From the NCBI GenBank assembly GCA_038230695.1, contig JBBRMT010000109.1:1-14513 (forward strand): a stretch of DNA of 14,513 nt. Reading direction: 5' to 3'. The position numbers were made by a program, and so were the translations under genes. Positions 6,853 through 14,087 of this stretch are shown in pieces (position 1 is the stretch's first letter; each line of letters opens with the position of its first letter). Under the pieces are notes generated by a model, which saw only the letters and a program-made list of their open reading frames with translations, did not search any database and was not told the origin of the DNA. Source of the stretch: QHBQ01 sp038230695. GTDB lineage: Bacteria > Chloroflexota > Chloroflexia > QHBQ01.

Positions 6853-7308
6853 ATGAGCGTCAGGGTGAGCAAGAGCATCAAGGTCAAGGCCACGCCGGAG
6901 CGGGCGTTTGCGGCAGTCACTGACTGGCATAACGCCACCAGGTTGCAGACCAACTTCAGCAGCTTTCGGCCAGTTGATGCCGATGCGCTGGGGCCGGGGG
7001 TGGTGGTAGCGATCAAGGGCCGCTTCCACGGGTTGCCGCTCAAGGTGCGGATGAAGATCACCGAGTTCGACCCGCCCCGCCGCATGGTCGGGCAGATTAC
7101 TGGCACGCTGAAGAGCCTCAACGGCTGGCTGTTCGAGCCGCTGGAGGATGGTCGCACCAAGGTGACGTTCGTCAACGAGTACGAAGTTCCCGCCCCGCTG
7201 CGGCTGCTGCTGGGCCAGAACAGCTTCATTGACCGCGACGTGACCCAGATGACCGAGGACGCGCTGCGACGGCTGAAGGCGCTGCTGGAGCAAGGGGGTG
7301 AGGAGTGA
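6853..7308 (+). CDS. SRPBCC (START-like) family protein
   Basis: The product has 151 residues and no signal peptide. It opens MSVRVSKSIKVKATPERAFA, the typical first strand and helix of polyketide cyclase / START-like proteins, with the VTDWHNATRL helix next. The beta-sheet segments IKGRFHGLPLKVRMKITEFD and GWLFEPLEDGRTKVTFVNEYE follow, and the protein ends in a long C-terminal helix (about 122-147). The fold makes a hydrophobic pocket for lipids or ring compounds; the ligand is unknown. ATG 6853 was preferred over in-frame ATGs at 6757 and 6814 because AGGGAG lies about 8 nt upstream and the family start aligns with it. The stop codon lies within the first copy of a 22-nt direct repeat. Confidence 0.85.
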   Translation: MSVRVSKSIKVKATPERAFAAVTDWHNATRLQTNFSSFRPVDADALGPGVVVAIKGRFHGLPLKVRMKITEFDPPRRMVGQITGTLKSLNGWLFEPLEDGRTKVTFVNEYEVPAPLRLLLGQNSFIDRDVTQMTEDALRRLKALLEQGGEE

Positions 7309-7352
7309 ACCATACTAAGCCCCCAGCCAATGAACCAAACTAAGCCCCCAGC
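7306..7352 (+). repeat. Two 22-nt direct repeats at 25-nt period
   Basis: Copies at 7306-7327 and 7331-7352 differ at one base; both contain ACTAAGCCCCCAGC. The first begins with the SRPBCC stop codon (TGA 7306-7308). The second is followed by GGGGG, so its CCCCC can pair across an AGC loop, and then by a seven-G run (7360-7366). Confidence 0.8.
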
Positions 7353-7431
7353 GGGGGTTGGGGGGGAAATCCTGCCCTGTGCTAATGCTGAAGTAAGCAA
7401 GATATGCCAGAATAAAGGCCGACGTTAGGAA

Positions 7432-7458
7432 GGGCGCACCCTGATTAGGAGTGCGCCC
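7432..7458. terminator. Hairpin between convergent genes
   Basis: GGGCGCAC (7432-7439) and GTGCGCCC (7451-7458) form a perfect 8-bp stem with an 11-nt loop, placed between the plus SRPBCC gene and the minus lipoprotein gene. The flanking AA and TT extend pairing weakly. It probably ends transcripts from both sides, though a clear T run is lacking. Confidence 0.65.
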
Positions 7459-7489
7459 CTTGTATTGCCGTCAGCAATGGATGGTCGCG

Positions 7490-8881
7490 CTACTTGTTCT
7501 CCATTGGCGCTTCGACCATCGAGTTGAAGATTAGCTCGGGGTGCGGCACCACTACCGCCTGCGCCGCGCCCGCGACACCAGCTTTAGCCTGGTCGGCGCG
7601 TACTGCGTTGGCAGTCATGTCCACGTAGTAGACGTTGGGGTCGGTGGCGATGGCGGCTAGCTGTTTGGCATCCACCCACGCGTGGGTGAGGTAGACACCC
7701 TTGAGGCTGATCTGCTTCTGCGGGTCATTACTCAGGCTGGCGAACTTGCTTTCGAGGTCACTCTGGGGGATGGCGTCAGCGCCGTTGGCGACGACATTGA
7801 GGGGATAGTAGGGGGCATAGACTGGCTTGGGGTTCTGGTCAATCGCCCGCAGGTACGACACGCCGGTCTTCATCCCATGCGCCTGCACCAAGGCGCGGAA
7901 CTGATCCACTGGCAGGTATTTGTTGAAGGCTACCCAGATCTCGTATTGGCCGCTGCCTGCTGCCGCCTGGTCGAGCAGCTGTCGGTTGGCGGTAAGATAC
8001 TGCGCGGTAACGCTGCCGTCAATCGCGATTTCGGCATAAACCTGGTCGGGAGCGACCGCTGCACCTTCCGGGGTAGTTTCATCGCTCACGCCGCGCTGCG
8101 CCACATAGCGCCACACGCCAAAGCTGGCTTCGCGCACCGACTGACCACTGGCGGGCAGGCCAGGAGCAGTATCGCCATAGTGTAGGTGGGCGGGCGCGGT
8201 GGGTACAGCAACAATATGAGGGTCTGTTCCAACTGGTACTTGGCTAACCGGCTGCATATCGGGCAGGCTTGGGTCGTTGAGAGCCTGCTTCAAGCCTTCA
8301 CCATGTAGCGAAGTAAATGTATAAGCTGGCACACCTGCCCAGAGGTCGAAGACATATGCAACGTAAGCAGCCCCTTGGCCAATAGTATTCTGATTAAACG
8401 TTGTGGATTTGTTGAAATCCGGCAACCCTCCACCAGAGAAATCGCCTTTCAAGATAACCAGCATGAGTGGTGGCTCTTCAATAGTGCTGGAGCCGCGCAT
8501 ACCAAGCCCCATATCCGCTATTTCCTTCCAGGTAGTAGGACGAACAAGCAGCACCTGAGGTTTGCCACCGAACGACTGCCCTCTGGCTATGGTATAGTTA
8601 ATCGCAACTTGTCCTATCTCCTCAGGTGAAGCATTGGCCAATGGACGAGCTTGGAACACATTACCCCTTCCTCCCGGAGTGAAGGTGGGGAATACTTCCT
8701 CAGTTCCAACTGCGGTGGGTATATTTGCCGCGCTAACGCCAGCACTGCTGGCTTGAGTAGCTGCATTGCTGCCGCTCTGGGCAGTGTTGCCACAGGCGGC
8801 CAGGGATAGCAGGCTAACCAGCAGCCCACCAATCACTAGCAGGGATGTCGTGCTGAACGCAGGTTTCTGCTTGGTTTTCAT
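7490..8881 (-). CDS. Secreted lipoprotein of unknown function
   Basis: The product has 463 residues. Residues 1-29 are a type II signal peptide and Cys30 sits in the lipobox SLAAC, so the protein is lipid-anchored outside the cell. A Ser/Ala/Asn-rich linker (about 31-55) follows. The mature part is mixed alpha/beta with no motif that I recognise; the segment near YAEIAIDGSVTAQYL and a following long helix look like a folded domain, and YYVDMTANAVRADQAKAG closes the C-terminal part. The start at 8881 is supported by AGGTGAGG about 6 nt upstream; an in-frame ATG at 8899 has no ribosome-binding site. The SLH gene ends 105 bp upstream on the same strand, and a separate promoter candidate lies in that gap. 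Confidence 0.85.
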   Translation of the reverse strand: MKTKQKPAFSTTSLLVIGGLLVSLLSLAACGNTAQSGSNAATQASSAGVSAANIPTAVGTEEVFPTFTPGGRGNVFQARPLANASPEEIGQVAINYTIARGQSFGGKPQVLLVRPTTWKEIADMGLGMRGSSTIEEPPLMLVILKGDFSGGGLPDFNKSTTFNQNTIGQGAAYVAYVFDLWAGVPAYTFTSLHGEGLKQALNDPSLPDMQPVSQVPVGTDPHIVAVPTAPAHLHYGDTAPGLPASGQSVREASFGVWRYVAQRGVSDETTPEGAAVAPDQVYAEIAIDGSVTAQYLTANRQLLDQAAAGSGQYEIWVAFNKYLPVDQFRALVQAHGMKTGVSYLRAIDQNPKPVYAPYYPLNVVANGADAIPQSDLESKFASLSNDPQKQISLKGVYLTHAWVDAKQLAAIATDPNVYYVDMTANAVRADQAKAGVAGAAQAVVVPHPELIFNSMVEAPMENK

Positions 8882-8926
8882 CTTTTCCTCACCTTTCATT
8901 TCATGTGTCTGTATGACTATGCTTAT

Positions 8927-8953
8927 AACGCTAGGAATGCTGTGAAAGTTCCC
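8927..8953 (-). promoter_or_regulatory. Candidate ECF-type promoter of the lipoprotein gene
   Basis: GGGAAC (8953 to 8948), 17 bp, then CGTT (8930 to 8927) resembles extracytoplasmic-function sigma promoters (GGAAC at -35, CGT/GTT at -10). TATAAG (8927 to 8922) overlaps it as a possible housekeeping -10, without a good -35. Either gives a leader of about 40 nt. Confidence 0.3.
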
Positions 8954-8986
8954 GTACTAAACCCTTGTTTCAGTATCTAAACGCAG

Positions 8987-10207
8987 TTAGTGGGACCAGT
9001 GGACGACCCAATTGTTGTTGTACCGCGGCCCTTGAGTACAATTATCCACATTGGCACCAGCTGTGTTGAATACTGTATTCCAGCACCACGCATACGCACC
9101 ATTCGCTTCGAGGTAGACGGCGTTGGTTATGTTGGTGATGCCAAAACCAGCTGGTGGCGTGGTGTTCTCACCGCCGGAGGCCACAAAGGGTAGTGTGGAC
9201 ATATTTAGATTAATGTTCACCTCTAGGTCTCTACATCCCCCATCATCGCAGGCACTGGCGGTGAAGCTGGTACCTCCTGTGGGGTGAACCCAATAATCAT
9301 AGTTATGGCCTATCTGAACGCTATGCGCGGTGTCTGCACCGCCCTGAGCCATCCCGCCGTTTATCGTATAAGTTGAGTAGTTATGGGCGAGACCATCGGC
9401 AGCGAGGTTAAAGCTGGGGCCGGACTCAAGAAACGTGTTTGTATTATCGCTGAAAGTTGTTAGACCGACTGGCCCAGCTGACCAGTGCTTGAGTTCACCG
9501 TTGAATGGCACTGTCTTATATGTGTTTACCCCTTGGGCATTTGGAGCATTTATATAGGACAATGCTTGACCGAGGCGACCGTGGGCGGGGCTGACTGCCT
9601 GAACTGCTAGGTCCACGAAGGAGCAAACATCACCGCGAATTGCGTAGTCGGCATGGTGATAAGATCCGCCTGCCCCAGCGATTACATTGTAGAGGTAGAG
9701 GGTTTCGATGTATATATAAGCCCAAGAGCCGTGTGGAACATCGGTATAGTCGGCGATAGCCGGGTTATAAGCATAATGAAAAGGAGTAGCCCTAAATATA
9801 AATGCAGCCAACTCAGGACGTAGAATGAAGTTAGCAGGCCCAAAGGTGCCATTAGGACCAGGTGTGTAGCCAGTGACTATGCCTACTTGGCAAATGGATG
9901 AGATAGCTTCATAAAACTGACTGCCTGATGGTACATCGGAGAACTGGCACGGTGGGCTGGCGGGGACGTGCTTCGCAACGCCATAAGCCTTGTACACGAT
10001 CTGGGAAAACTCGTCGCGTCTAACGTTGTCGTATGATCCGAACGAGCCATCTCCCTTGCCAACCACAATGCTATTGTTACATAGGACATTCACGCTAACT
10101 GCAAAGGTTTGAGTAGAGTGCTGCAGATAGAGAGTCCACATCGCTGAAGTTGCAGTTGGGTGTAGCCGGGCCAGCCTGCTCCTTCGCGCTGGCGCTGGCT
10201 CCAGCAA
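8987..10207 (-). CDS. SLH surface protein body, frameshifted from its signal peptide
   Basis: This open frame carries most of a three-SLH-domain surface protein. Second half of SLH1: residues 32-80 (VLCNNSIVVGKGDGSFG). SLH2: 87-145 (FSDVPSGSQFYEAI then IVTGYTPGPNGTFGP). SLH3: 151-206 (YTDVPHGSWAYIYIE). SLH domains bind cell-wall polymers and hold proteins at the surface. Residues 207-406 are a beta-rich, Asn/Gly/Thr-rich passenger with a CDDGGC pair and no recognised family. The first 31 residues (Arg/Pro-rich) are not protein-like: here the true coding lies one frame over, in the fragment 10095-10256. Removing one base near 10095-10128 would rebuild a 422-residue protein that starts at 10256. 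As it stands there is no signal peptide or ribosome-binding site in this frame. Confidence 0.75.
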   Translation of the reverse strand: MLEPAPARRSRLARLHPTATSAMWTLYLQHSTQTFAVSVNVLCNNSIVVGKGDGSFGSYDNVRRDEFSQIVYKAYGVAKHVPASPPCQFSDVPSGSQFYEAISSICQVGIVTGYTPGPNGTFGPANFILRPELAAFIFRATPFHYAYNPAIADYTDVPHGSWAYIYIETLYLYNVIAGAGGSYHHADYAIRGDVCSFVDLAVQAVSPAHGRLGQALSYINAPNAQGVNTYKTVPFNGELKHWSAGPVGLTTFSDNTNTFLESGPSFNLAADGLAHNYSTYTINGGMAQGGADTAHSVQIGHNYDYWVHPTGGTSFTASACDDGGCRDLEVNINLNMSTLPFVASGGENTTPPAGFGITNITNAVYLEANGAYAWCWNTVFNTAGANVDNCTQGPRYNNNWVVHWSH

Positions 10208-10256
10208 ATTGCATGGTGAGCAGAAGCAGCAGAGCTGCCATTACCTTCGTCTTCAT
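10095..10256 (-). CDS. Signal peptide and SLH1 start of the frameshifted SLH protein
   Basis: From ATG 10256 (GGGAGA about 8 nt upstream) the frame codes 53 residues: signal peptide MKTKVMAALLLLLTMQFAGA with Ala-Ser-Ala cleavage region, a short linker, then NCNFSDVDS, the FxDV opening of an SLH motif. It meets TAG at 10097-10095. The rest of the motif continues in the +1 frame in the body feature. The fragment alone would be a short secreted peptide. The long 5' extension of the frame to 10412 is non-coding: it spans the promoter. Confidence 0.7.
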   Translation of the reverse strand: MKTKVMAALLLLLTMQFAGASASAKEQAGPATPNCNFSDVDSLSAALYSNLCS

Positions 10257-10317
10257 CTTACGTCTCCCTTGTGCCTCGTCCATGATGCGTTTGCCGGTTG
10301 CGCTAGGGGCTGTCGTA

Positions 10318-10326
10318 CCCCCCCCC
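10318..10326 (-). repeat. Nine-G homopolymer in the SLH gene leader
   Basis: A run of nine C on the plus strand (nine G in the transcript) lies about 10 nt after the predicted transcription start of the SLH gene and 62 nt before its start codon. Runs of this length are prone to slippage. Confidence 0.8.
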
Positions 10327-10341
10327 TGTAGAATTAGGGTG

Positions 10342-10350
10342 ATTATAACA
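10342..10350 (-). promoter_or_regulatory. Extended -10 promoter of the first SLH gene
   Basis: TGTTATAAT runs from 10350 to 10342 on the minus strand. No good -35 is present at 16-18 bp. The predicted start near 10335 gives a leader of about 79 nt to ATG 10256. Confidence 0.5.
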
Positions 10351-10599
10351 CAGGTGCCAAAATAATGCAGGGGGTTTTCCCACCAAATCTGGAGCAATTT
10401 CTGTTTTTGCATTTACCGAACGCACAGAGGTGTACAGTAGATTGGCTCTATCAGCAAAGATAGCTTCCCGCTGATTTCCACAAGTGATAATCCAGACGGC
10501 AAATGGTAGGGCGTTTCTTATATCGAGTTACACTTTTCACTCTCAAGGTCGGGGCAACTACTGATAAACCCTCTCGCCCCAGCCCCCCAACGGCAATGT

Positions 10600-10709
10600 G
10601 TAGAAGTTCAGCAGGGCGGGCTGCTGCCCGCCCCACGCTTCTTCCAGGCGCGATCAGTCAGCGCCTTCCACGTGGTAGAAGTTCACGAGGGCGGGCCGCA
10701 GCCCGCCCC
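10600..10709. repeat. Two 35-nt REP-like palindromic repeats
   Basis: Copies at 10600-10634 and 10675-10709 match at 31 of 35 positions. Both start GTAGAAGTTCA and contain a perfect 8-bp palindrome, GGGCGGGC with GCCCGCCC, around a 4-nt loop (TGCT or CGCA). The copies are 75 nt apart. The 40 nt between them hold another small inverted repeat (GGCGC/GCGCC). The palindromic cores and the sequence-variable loops fit dispersed REP elements. Confidence 0.8.
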
Positions 10710-10760
10710 TACTCAGTACCTCGTTAACATAGTTATAGTTCACTGTACTCCCCCACCCAG

Positions 10761-10778
10761 CCTCCCCCTTTGGGGAGG
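10761..10778. other. Stem-loop CCTCCCC/GGGGAGG upstream of the phosphatase promoter
   Basis: Perfect 7-bp arms (10761-10767 and 10772-10778) with a CTTT loop cover the -35 position of the promoter at 10788-10796. It could end upstream transcripts or bind a regulator; there is no T run. Confidence 0.5.
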
Positions 10779-10787
10779 GGTCGGTTG

Positions 10788-10796
10788 TGCTATAAT
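10788..10796 (+). promoter_or_regulatory. Extended -10 promoter of the phosphatase gene
   Basis: TGCTATAAT at 10788-10796 with no good -35; the stem-loop occupies that position. Predicted start near 10803, leader about 153 nt. Confidence 0.55.
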
Positions 10797-10805
10797 AAGC
10801 GGTGT

Positions 10806-10820
10806 AGGATGGCGCATCCT
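10806..10820. promoter_or_regulatory. Palindrome AGGATG-GCG-CATCCT at the transcription start
   Basis: Perfect 6-bp arms around GCG, 3-4 nt past the predicted start of the phosphatase transcript: an operator-like position for a repressor, or a 5'-end hairpin. Confidence 0.4.
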
Positions 10821-10955
10821 GCGCCGCTATTTTGTGCCTTGCGAATGGCCTAATTCCAAAAGGGTTGGATTAGACAATGTGTCTGCTGGGGTGAACCGTT
10901 GTTCGCCGCAGCAAGTAACCACTTTGCCAGATACATTAATCATAACGAGGGGTGG

Positions 10956-13679
10956 ATGGAGTTGGCGGAGACGAACGATAACGAGACGCGACCCAGGTGG
11001 ATACGCACCCAGCCCTACGGCCTGCCGGTGGTAACGGCGCGGCGCGGCGTGTGGCAACGCATTACCCTGTTGCGGATTATCCACTATTTCCTCATCCTGT
11101 TCGTTTTCGCCAACCTGTTGATTGTCACCGCGCAGTGCTTCGACTCGATCGGGCGTGACTGGGGTGGTTTCAGCTTCGACTACTATTTCAAGGTTGGCGG
11201 GCTGACCCAGGCGGCGCAGATGGCAGGTTTGCAGACGGGCGACCAATTGGTGCTGGTCAACGGCCAGCCGCCGATTGACTTCGAGCAGGCGATTGCCCAG
11301 AAGCAGCGGTCTGCGCCAGGCAGCGGTGGGCTGCTGCCTCAGGATGATAAGAACACGGTCATTTACACCGTGCAACATCCCAGCACCGGCGGTGGCACCA
11401 CCGTGCAAACCCTGGTTAGAGCGACCACCACCAGCTTCGGCCTGGGCGATTTCCTCTCCTTCTACGGCGTAGGGTTGCTCGTGGGCTGGATGATGTTCCT
11501 GATTGGCGTGTTTATCTACTTTCTCAAGCAGGATGAGCGGCCCAGCCAGGTGTTCATGCTAACCATGATCAACGCCAGCATCGTGGTGATCAGTGGCTAC
11601 GAGGGGGTTTATACCTATCGGGTGCCGCAACTCGACCTCAACTGGTTCGAGGGGTTGTTCGGCTTCGCGGTGGCGATGCTGGCGGCCACCACCTTCCAGA
11701 TGGCGGGCAACTTCCCCCAGGTCAAGCGTATCATCATCCAGCGCCCACCCTTGCAATATATCGTCTATCCCTTCTCCATCCTGCTAGGGGCAGTCTACAT
11801 CATCCAGGTGCAGGCCAAGCTAAACGACATCTTCCAGCGGCAGGTTTATGATACCCGACCGAGCGCGGCCACGATTGGCGCAGGGTTGGTGACGATTAGC
11901 CTGCTCTACTTCTTCGTCGCTGTCGCGCAGGACTGGCGGCGCAGCAGCAACCCCACCGTGCGCCGTCAGGCACGCATCGTGCTGATCGGTTCGCTGCTGG
12001 GTATTGGCCCGCTGCTATTCCTCTACTTCATCCCCGTCTATATCTTCCGCGTTCACTTTATTGATTACAATACTGGTTACGCCTTCCTGCTCATCTTCCC
12101 GGTCGCGGTTGGCTACGCCATCGTTCGCTATAAACTGTTCGACCTCAACTATCTGCTGCGCCGTTCGTTTGCCTACGTGATTAGCAGCGCGTTGGTGCTG
12201 GGTATCTACTTCGCGCTAGTCACCTTCCTGCAAGATCTGTTCACCCGCCTGACCGGGCAGAACACGGTCATCTCCATCATCGTCACCACCCTGATTATCG
12301 CTATTCTGTTCCAGCCGCTACGTGACCGCTTGCAAAGATTGGTGGACAGGTTTTTCTTCCGTGAACGGTTCGTCTTCCGCCAGGCGATGCTCGATTTCGC
12401 CAACCAGATGCGCGACATCTACGACGTAAAGGAGTTGAGTCGCAACCTGGTGCTACAGGTATCATTGATTATGGATCTGGAGGATAGCGCCCTCTACCTC
12501 AAGCCGCTACGCGCAGCAGAGGGTAGCGCCCTGTACCTGAGCGACTCCGCATCATCGCTCGATCCGACACGACGAGAGCGGGGCATCCGCTTTACTGCCG
12601 CCAGCGACAGCAGCGCCGCGCCGCAGGCAGCGTGGGCCACTACCTATCATCTTCCCGCCGAGTTGCAAGACTGGATGATTGGCTACAACCGCCCGCTGAA
12701 CATGGCGGCGATACCCACCGATCTGCCCAGCAGCGCCAAGCCAACCATCCAGGCAGCAGTTAATCGCGGCATCATTATCGCCATCCCGCTGGTCAGTCAA
12801 GGTGAGATGCTGGGCCTGCTGCTGCTGCAACGTAAGCGCAACGGCGCGGGCGTGCTGCGCGAAGATATTGACCTTCTCAACACCATCGTTCCCCAGGCGG
12901 CGCTTACTATCCGCAACGCACAACTGCTGGCCGAGGCCACCGAGCGCGAACGCATTGTCCGCGAGTTGGAGATTGCCCGCGAGATCCAGCAGGGTCTCTT
13001 TCCCAAGAGCGTACCCCAACCGCCCGGCTTCCGCATCAGCGCCATCTGTCTGCCCGCCCAGGAGACGAGCGGCGACTTCTATGATTTCGTGCCGCTAGGC
13101 GACAAGCTGGGCATTGTGGTCGCTGATGCCTGCGGCAAGAGCGTGCCAGCGGCGATGATGATGAGCCTGGCCCGCAACACGATGCGTAGCGAAATCGGCC
13201 ACTATATCGAACCCGCGCCCGCGTTGACCCAGGCCAACAAGTGGCTGGTGCAGGATCTGGGCGACCGCCGCTATGTCGCGCTCACCTATCTATTGCTGGA
13301 TACCACCAGCCGCTGCTTGACACTGGGTAACGCGGGCGGGTTGTCGCCCATCCTGCGCCGCGACGGGCAATGCCGCTACCTGCAGCCGGGGGGCATGACC
13401 TTGCCGCTGGGCATCGAGGAGGGGTTGGAGTATCAGCAGAGCAGCATTGCGCTATGCTCCGGCGACCTGCTGCTGGGCTACACCGACGGCGTGGTCGAGG
13501 CCAGCGATGCGGGCGGCCAACTGTTCAGCTTCGAGCGGCTGGAGCAGCTGATCGGCGAGTACGACGCGAGTGGCGGAGCAGACGGACTGGTGCAGCACAT
13601 CCTCGCCCGCCTGCGCGACTATAGTGGTGCGGGGGAACAGGCCGACGATATTACGATTGTGGCGGTGGAGGTGCTTTAA
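10956..13679 (+). CDS. Membrane PDZ-GAF-SpoIIE (PP2C-type) serine phosphatase
   Basis: The product has 907 residues. TM1 is at about 36-58; a PDZ-like domain (about 76-155, GLQTGDQLVLVNGQPP) lies outside; about nine further hydrophobic helices span 167-453 and end in the strip RYKLFDLNYLLRRSFAY and PLRDRLQRLVDRFFFRE, as in membrane sensor kinases. A GAF-like domain (about 489-655) is followed by the coiled segment REIQQGLFPKSVP and a SpoIIE/RsbU-type PP2C domain (about 695-905). The metal ligands are present: GDFYDF (706-711), VAD (Asp724), YTDG (Asp844) and ADDIT (897-898). It should dephosphorylate Ser/Thr in an anti-sigma antagonist in response to an outside cue. The usual DVSGKG reads DACGKS here. 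ATG 10956 has GAGG 5 nt upstream; an earlier TTG at 10899 has no such site. No partner genes are adjacent. Confidence 0.9.
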   Translation: MELAETNDNETRPRWIRTQPYGLPVVTARRGVWQRITLLRIIHYFLILFVFANLLIVTAQCFDSIGRDWGGFSFDYYFKVGGLTQAAQMAGLQTGDQLVLVNGQPPIDFEQAIAQKQRSAPGSGGLLPQDDKNTVIYTVQHPSTGGGTTVQTLVRATTTSFGLGDFLSFYGVGLLVGWMMFLIGVFIYFLKQDERPSQVFMLTMINASIVVISGYEGVYTYRVPQLDLNWFEGLFGFAVAMLAATTFQMAGNFPQVKRIIIQRPPLQYIVYPFSILLGAVYIIQVQAKLNDIFQRQVYDTRPSAATIGAGLVTISLLYFFVAVAQDWRRSSNPTVRRQARIVLIGSLLGIGPLLFLYFIPVYIFRVHFIDYNTGYAFLLIFPVAVGYAIVRYKLFDLNYLLRRSFAYVISSALVLGIYFALVTFLQDLFTRLTGQNTVISIIVTTLIIAILFQPLRDRLQRLVDRFFFRERFVFRQAMLDFANQMRDIYDVKELSRNLVLQVSLIMDLEDSALYLKPLRAAEGSALYLSDSASSLDPTRRERGIRFTAASDSSAAPQAAWATTYHLPAELQDWMIGYNRPLNMAAIPTDLPSSAKPTIQAAVNRGIIIAIPLVSQGEMLGLLLLQRKRNGAGVLREDIDLLNTIVPQAALTIRNAQLLAEATERERIVRELEIAREIQQGLFPKSVPQPPGFRISAICLPAQETSGDFYDFVPLGDKLGIVVADACGKSVPAAMMMSLARNTMRSEIGHYIEPAPALTQANKWLVQDLGDRRYVALTYLLLDTTSRCLTLGNAGGLSPILRRDGQCRYLQPGGMTLPLGIEEGLEYQQSSIALCSGDLLLGYTDGVVEASDAGGQLFSFERLEQLIGEYDASGGADGLVQHILARLRDYSGAGEQADDITIVAVEVL

Positions 13680-13832
13680 CCATTTATGAGGCAATTCTCC
13701 GTTCTTGCGAAACCAAGGGCAGATTCCTTCGTTTGTATAAGTAACCTAGTTAATCAAATCATGGGTTGAGAGGAGTGGCTAAAAGGGTAGATGCACAGGA
13801 GTTGTTTGGCTAACCACCTACGGAGGCGCACT
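13680..13832 (+). other. Gap before the second SLH gene
   Basis: No terminator hairpin is evident after the phosphatase stop. TATAAG (13736-13741) is the best -10 candidate for the SLH gene, without a good -35, so co-transcription from upstream cannot be excluded. Confidence 0.35.
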
Positions 13833-14087
13833 ATGAAGACATCTGCGAAGTTCATCTTTACTCCCTTGTTGCTCGCCGCTGTGTTGAGCAATATACTAAT
13901 AGCCGCCTCCTGGGCGCAGGTGGCTACGCCACCTGCGCCCGCTGTATCCCCTTCAACAACTTATCACCCTGGTGATGGAAGAACACCTCCCACTCAATAC
14001 ACCAATCCTTTGTCAGTCCAATGTAATCCTCCTAAGACTTTCCCCGATGTATCACCCGGCACCCTTTATTACAATGCAGTGACATAA
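13833..14087 (+). CDS. SLH protein, N-terminal part ending at an in-frame TAA
   Basis: ATG 13833 has GGAGG 7 nt upstream. The 84-residue product has a signal peptide (MKTSAKFIFTPLLLAAVLSN, then AASWAQ), a Pro/Thr linker, and CNPPKTFPDVSPGTLYYNAVT, the first half of an SLH motif. A TAA (14085-14087) then interrupts it. The next codons, in the same frame, read MACKGYISGFADGTFGP, exactly the second half of the motif. A Tyr codon (TAT/TAC) at the stop would restore a 216-residue protein. The start and signal resemble the first SLH gene of the window, so the two are probably paralogues. On its own this fragment would be a short secreted peptide. Confidence 0.7.
   Translation: MKTSAKFIFTPLLLAAVLSNILIAASWAQVATPPAPAVSPSTTYHPGDGRTPPTQYTNPLSVQCNPPKTFPDVSPGTLYYNAVT

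Larger units (their letters stand above)
10257..10955. other. Non-coding region, about 700 bp, between divergent genes
   Basis: No supported gene. From left to right: leader of the SLH gene with a nine-base G tract (minus) at 10318-10326, its extended -10 at 10342-10350, nothing recognised in 10360-10565, C-rich motif at 10578-10592, two 35-nt palindromic repeats, a stem-loop at 10761-10778, the extended -10 promoter of the phosphatase gene, and a palindrome at its transcription start. Small frames here only translate the repeats. Confidence 0.6.

Noticed and set aside
10257..10412. 5' extension of the SLH signal-peptide frame to an ATG at 10412
   Set aside because: It spans the promoter and G9 tract, and would bury the signal peptide 52 residues inside.
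10600..10709. Possible CRISPR array (35-nt repeat, 40-nt gap)
   Set aside because: Only two copies, with four mismatches, strongly palindromic cores, and no cas genes nearby; REP-like elements fit better.
10503..10727. 74-codon open frame on plus with repeated GRAAARP
   Set aside because: It only translates the two palindromic repeats; no ribosome-binding site.
10899..10955. TTG 10899 as start of the phosphatase
   Set aside because: No ribosome-binding site there, whereas ATG 10956 has GAGG 5 nt upstream and begins a plausible cytoplasmic tail.
10827..11408. 193-codon open frame on minus
   Set aside because: Antisense to the phosphatase N-terminus (TM1 and PDZ); no ribosome-binding site or motif.
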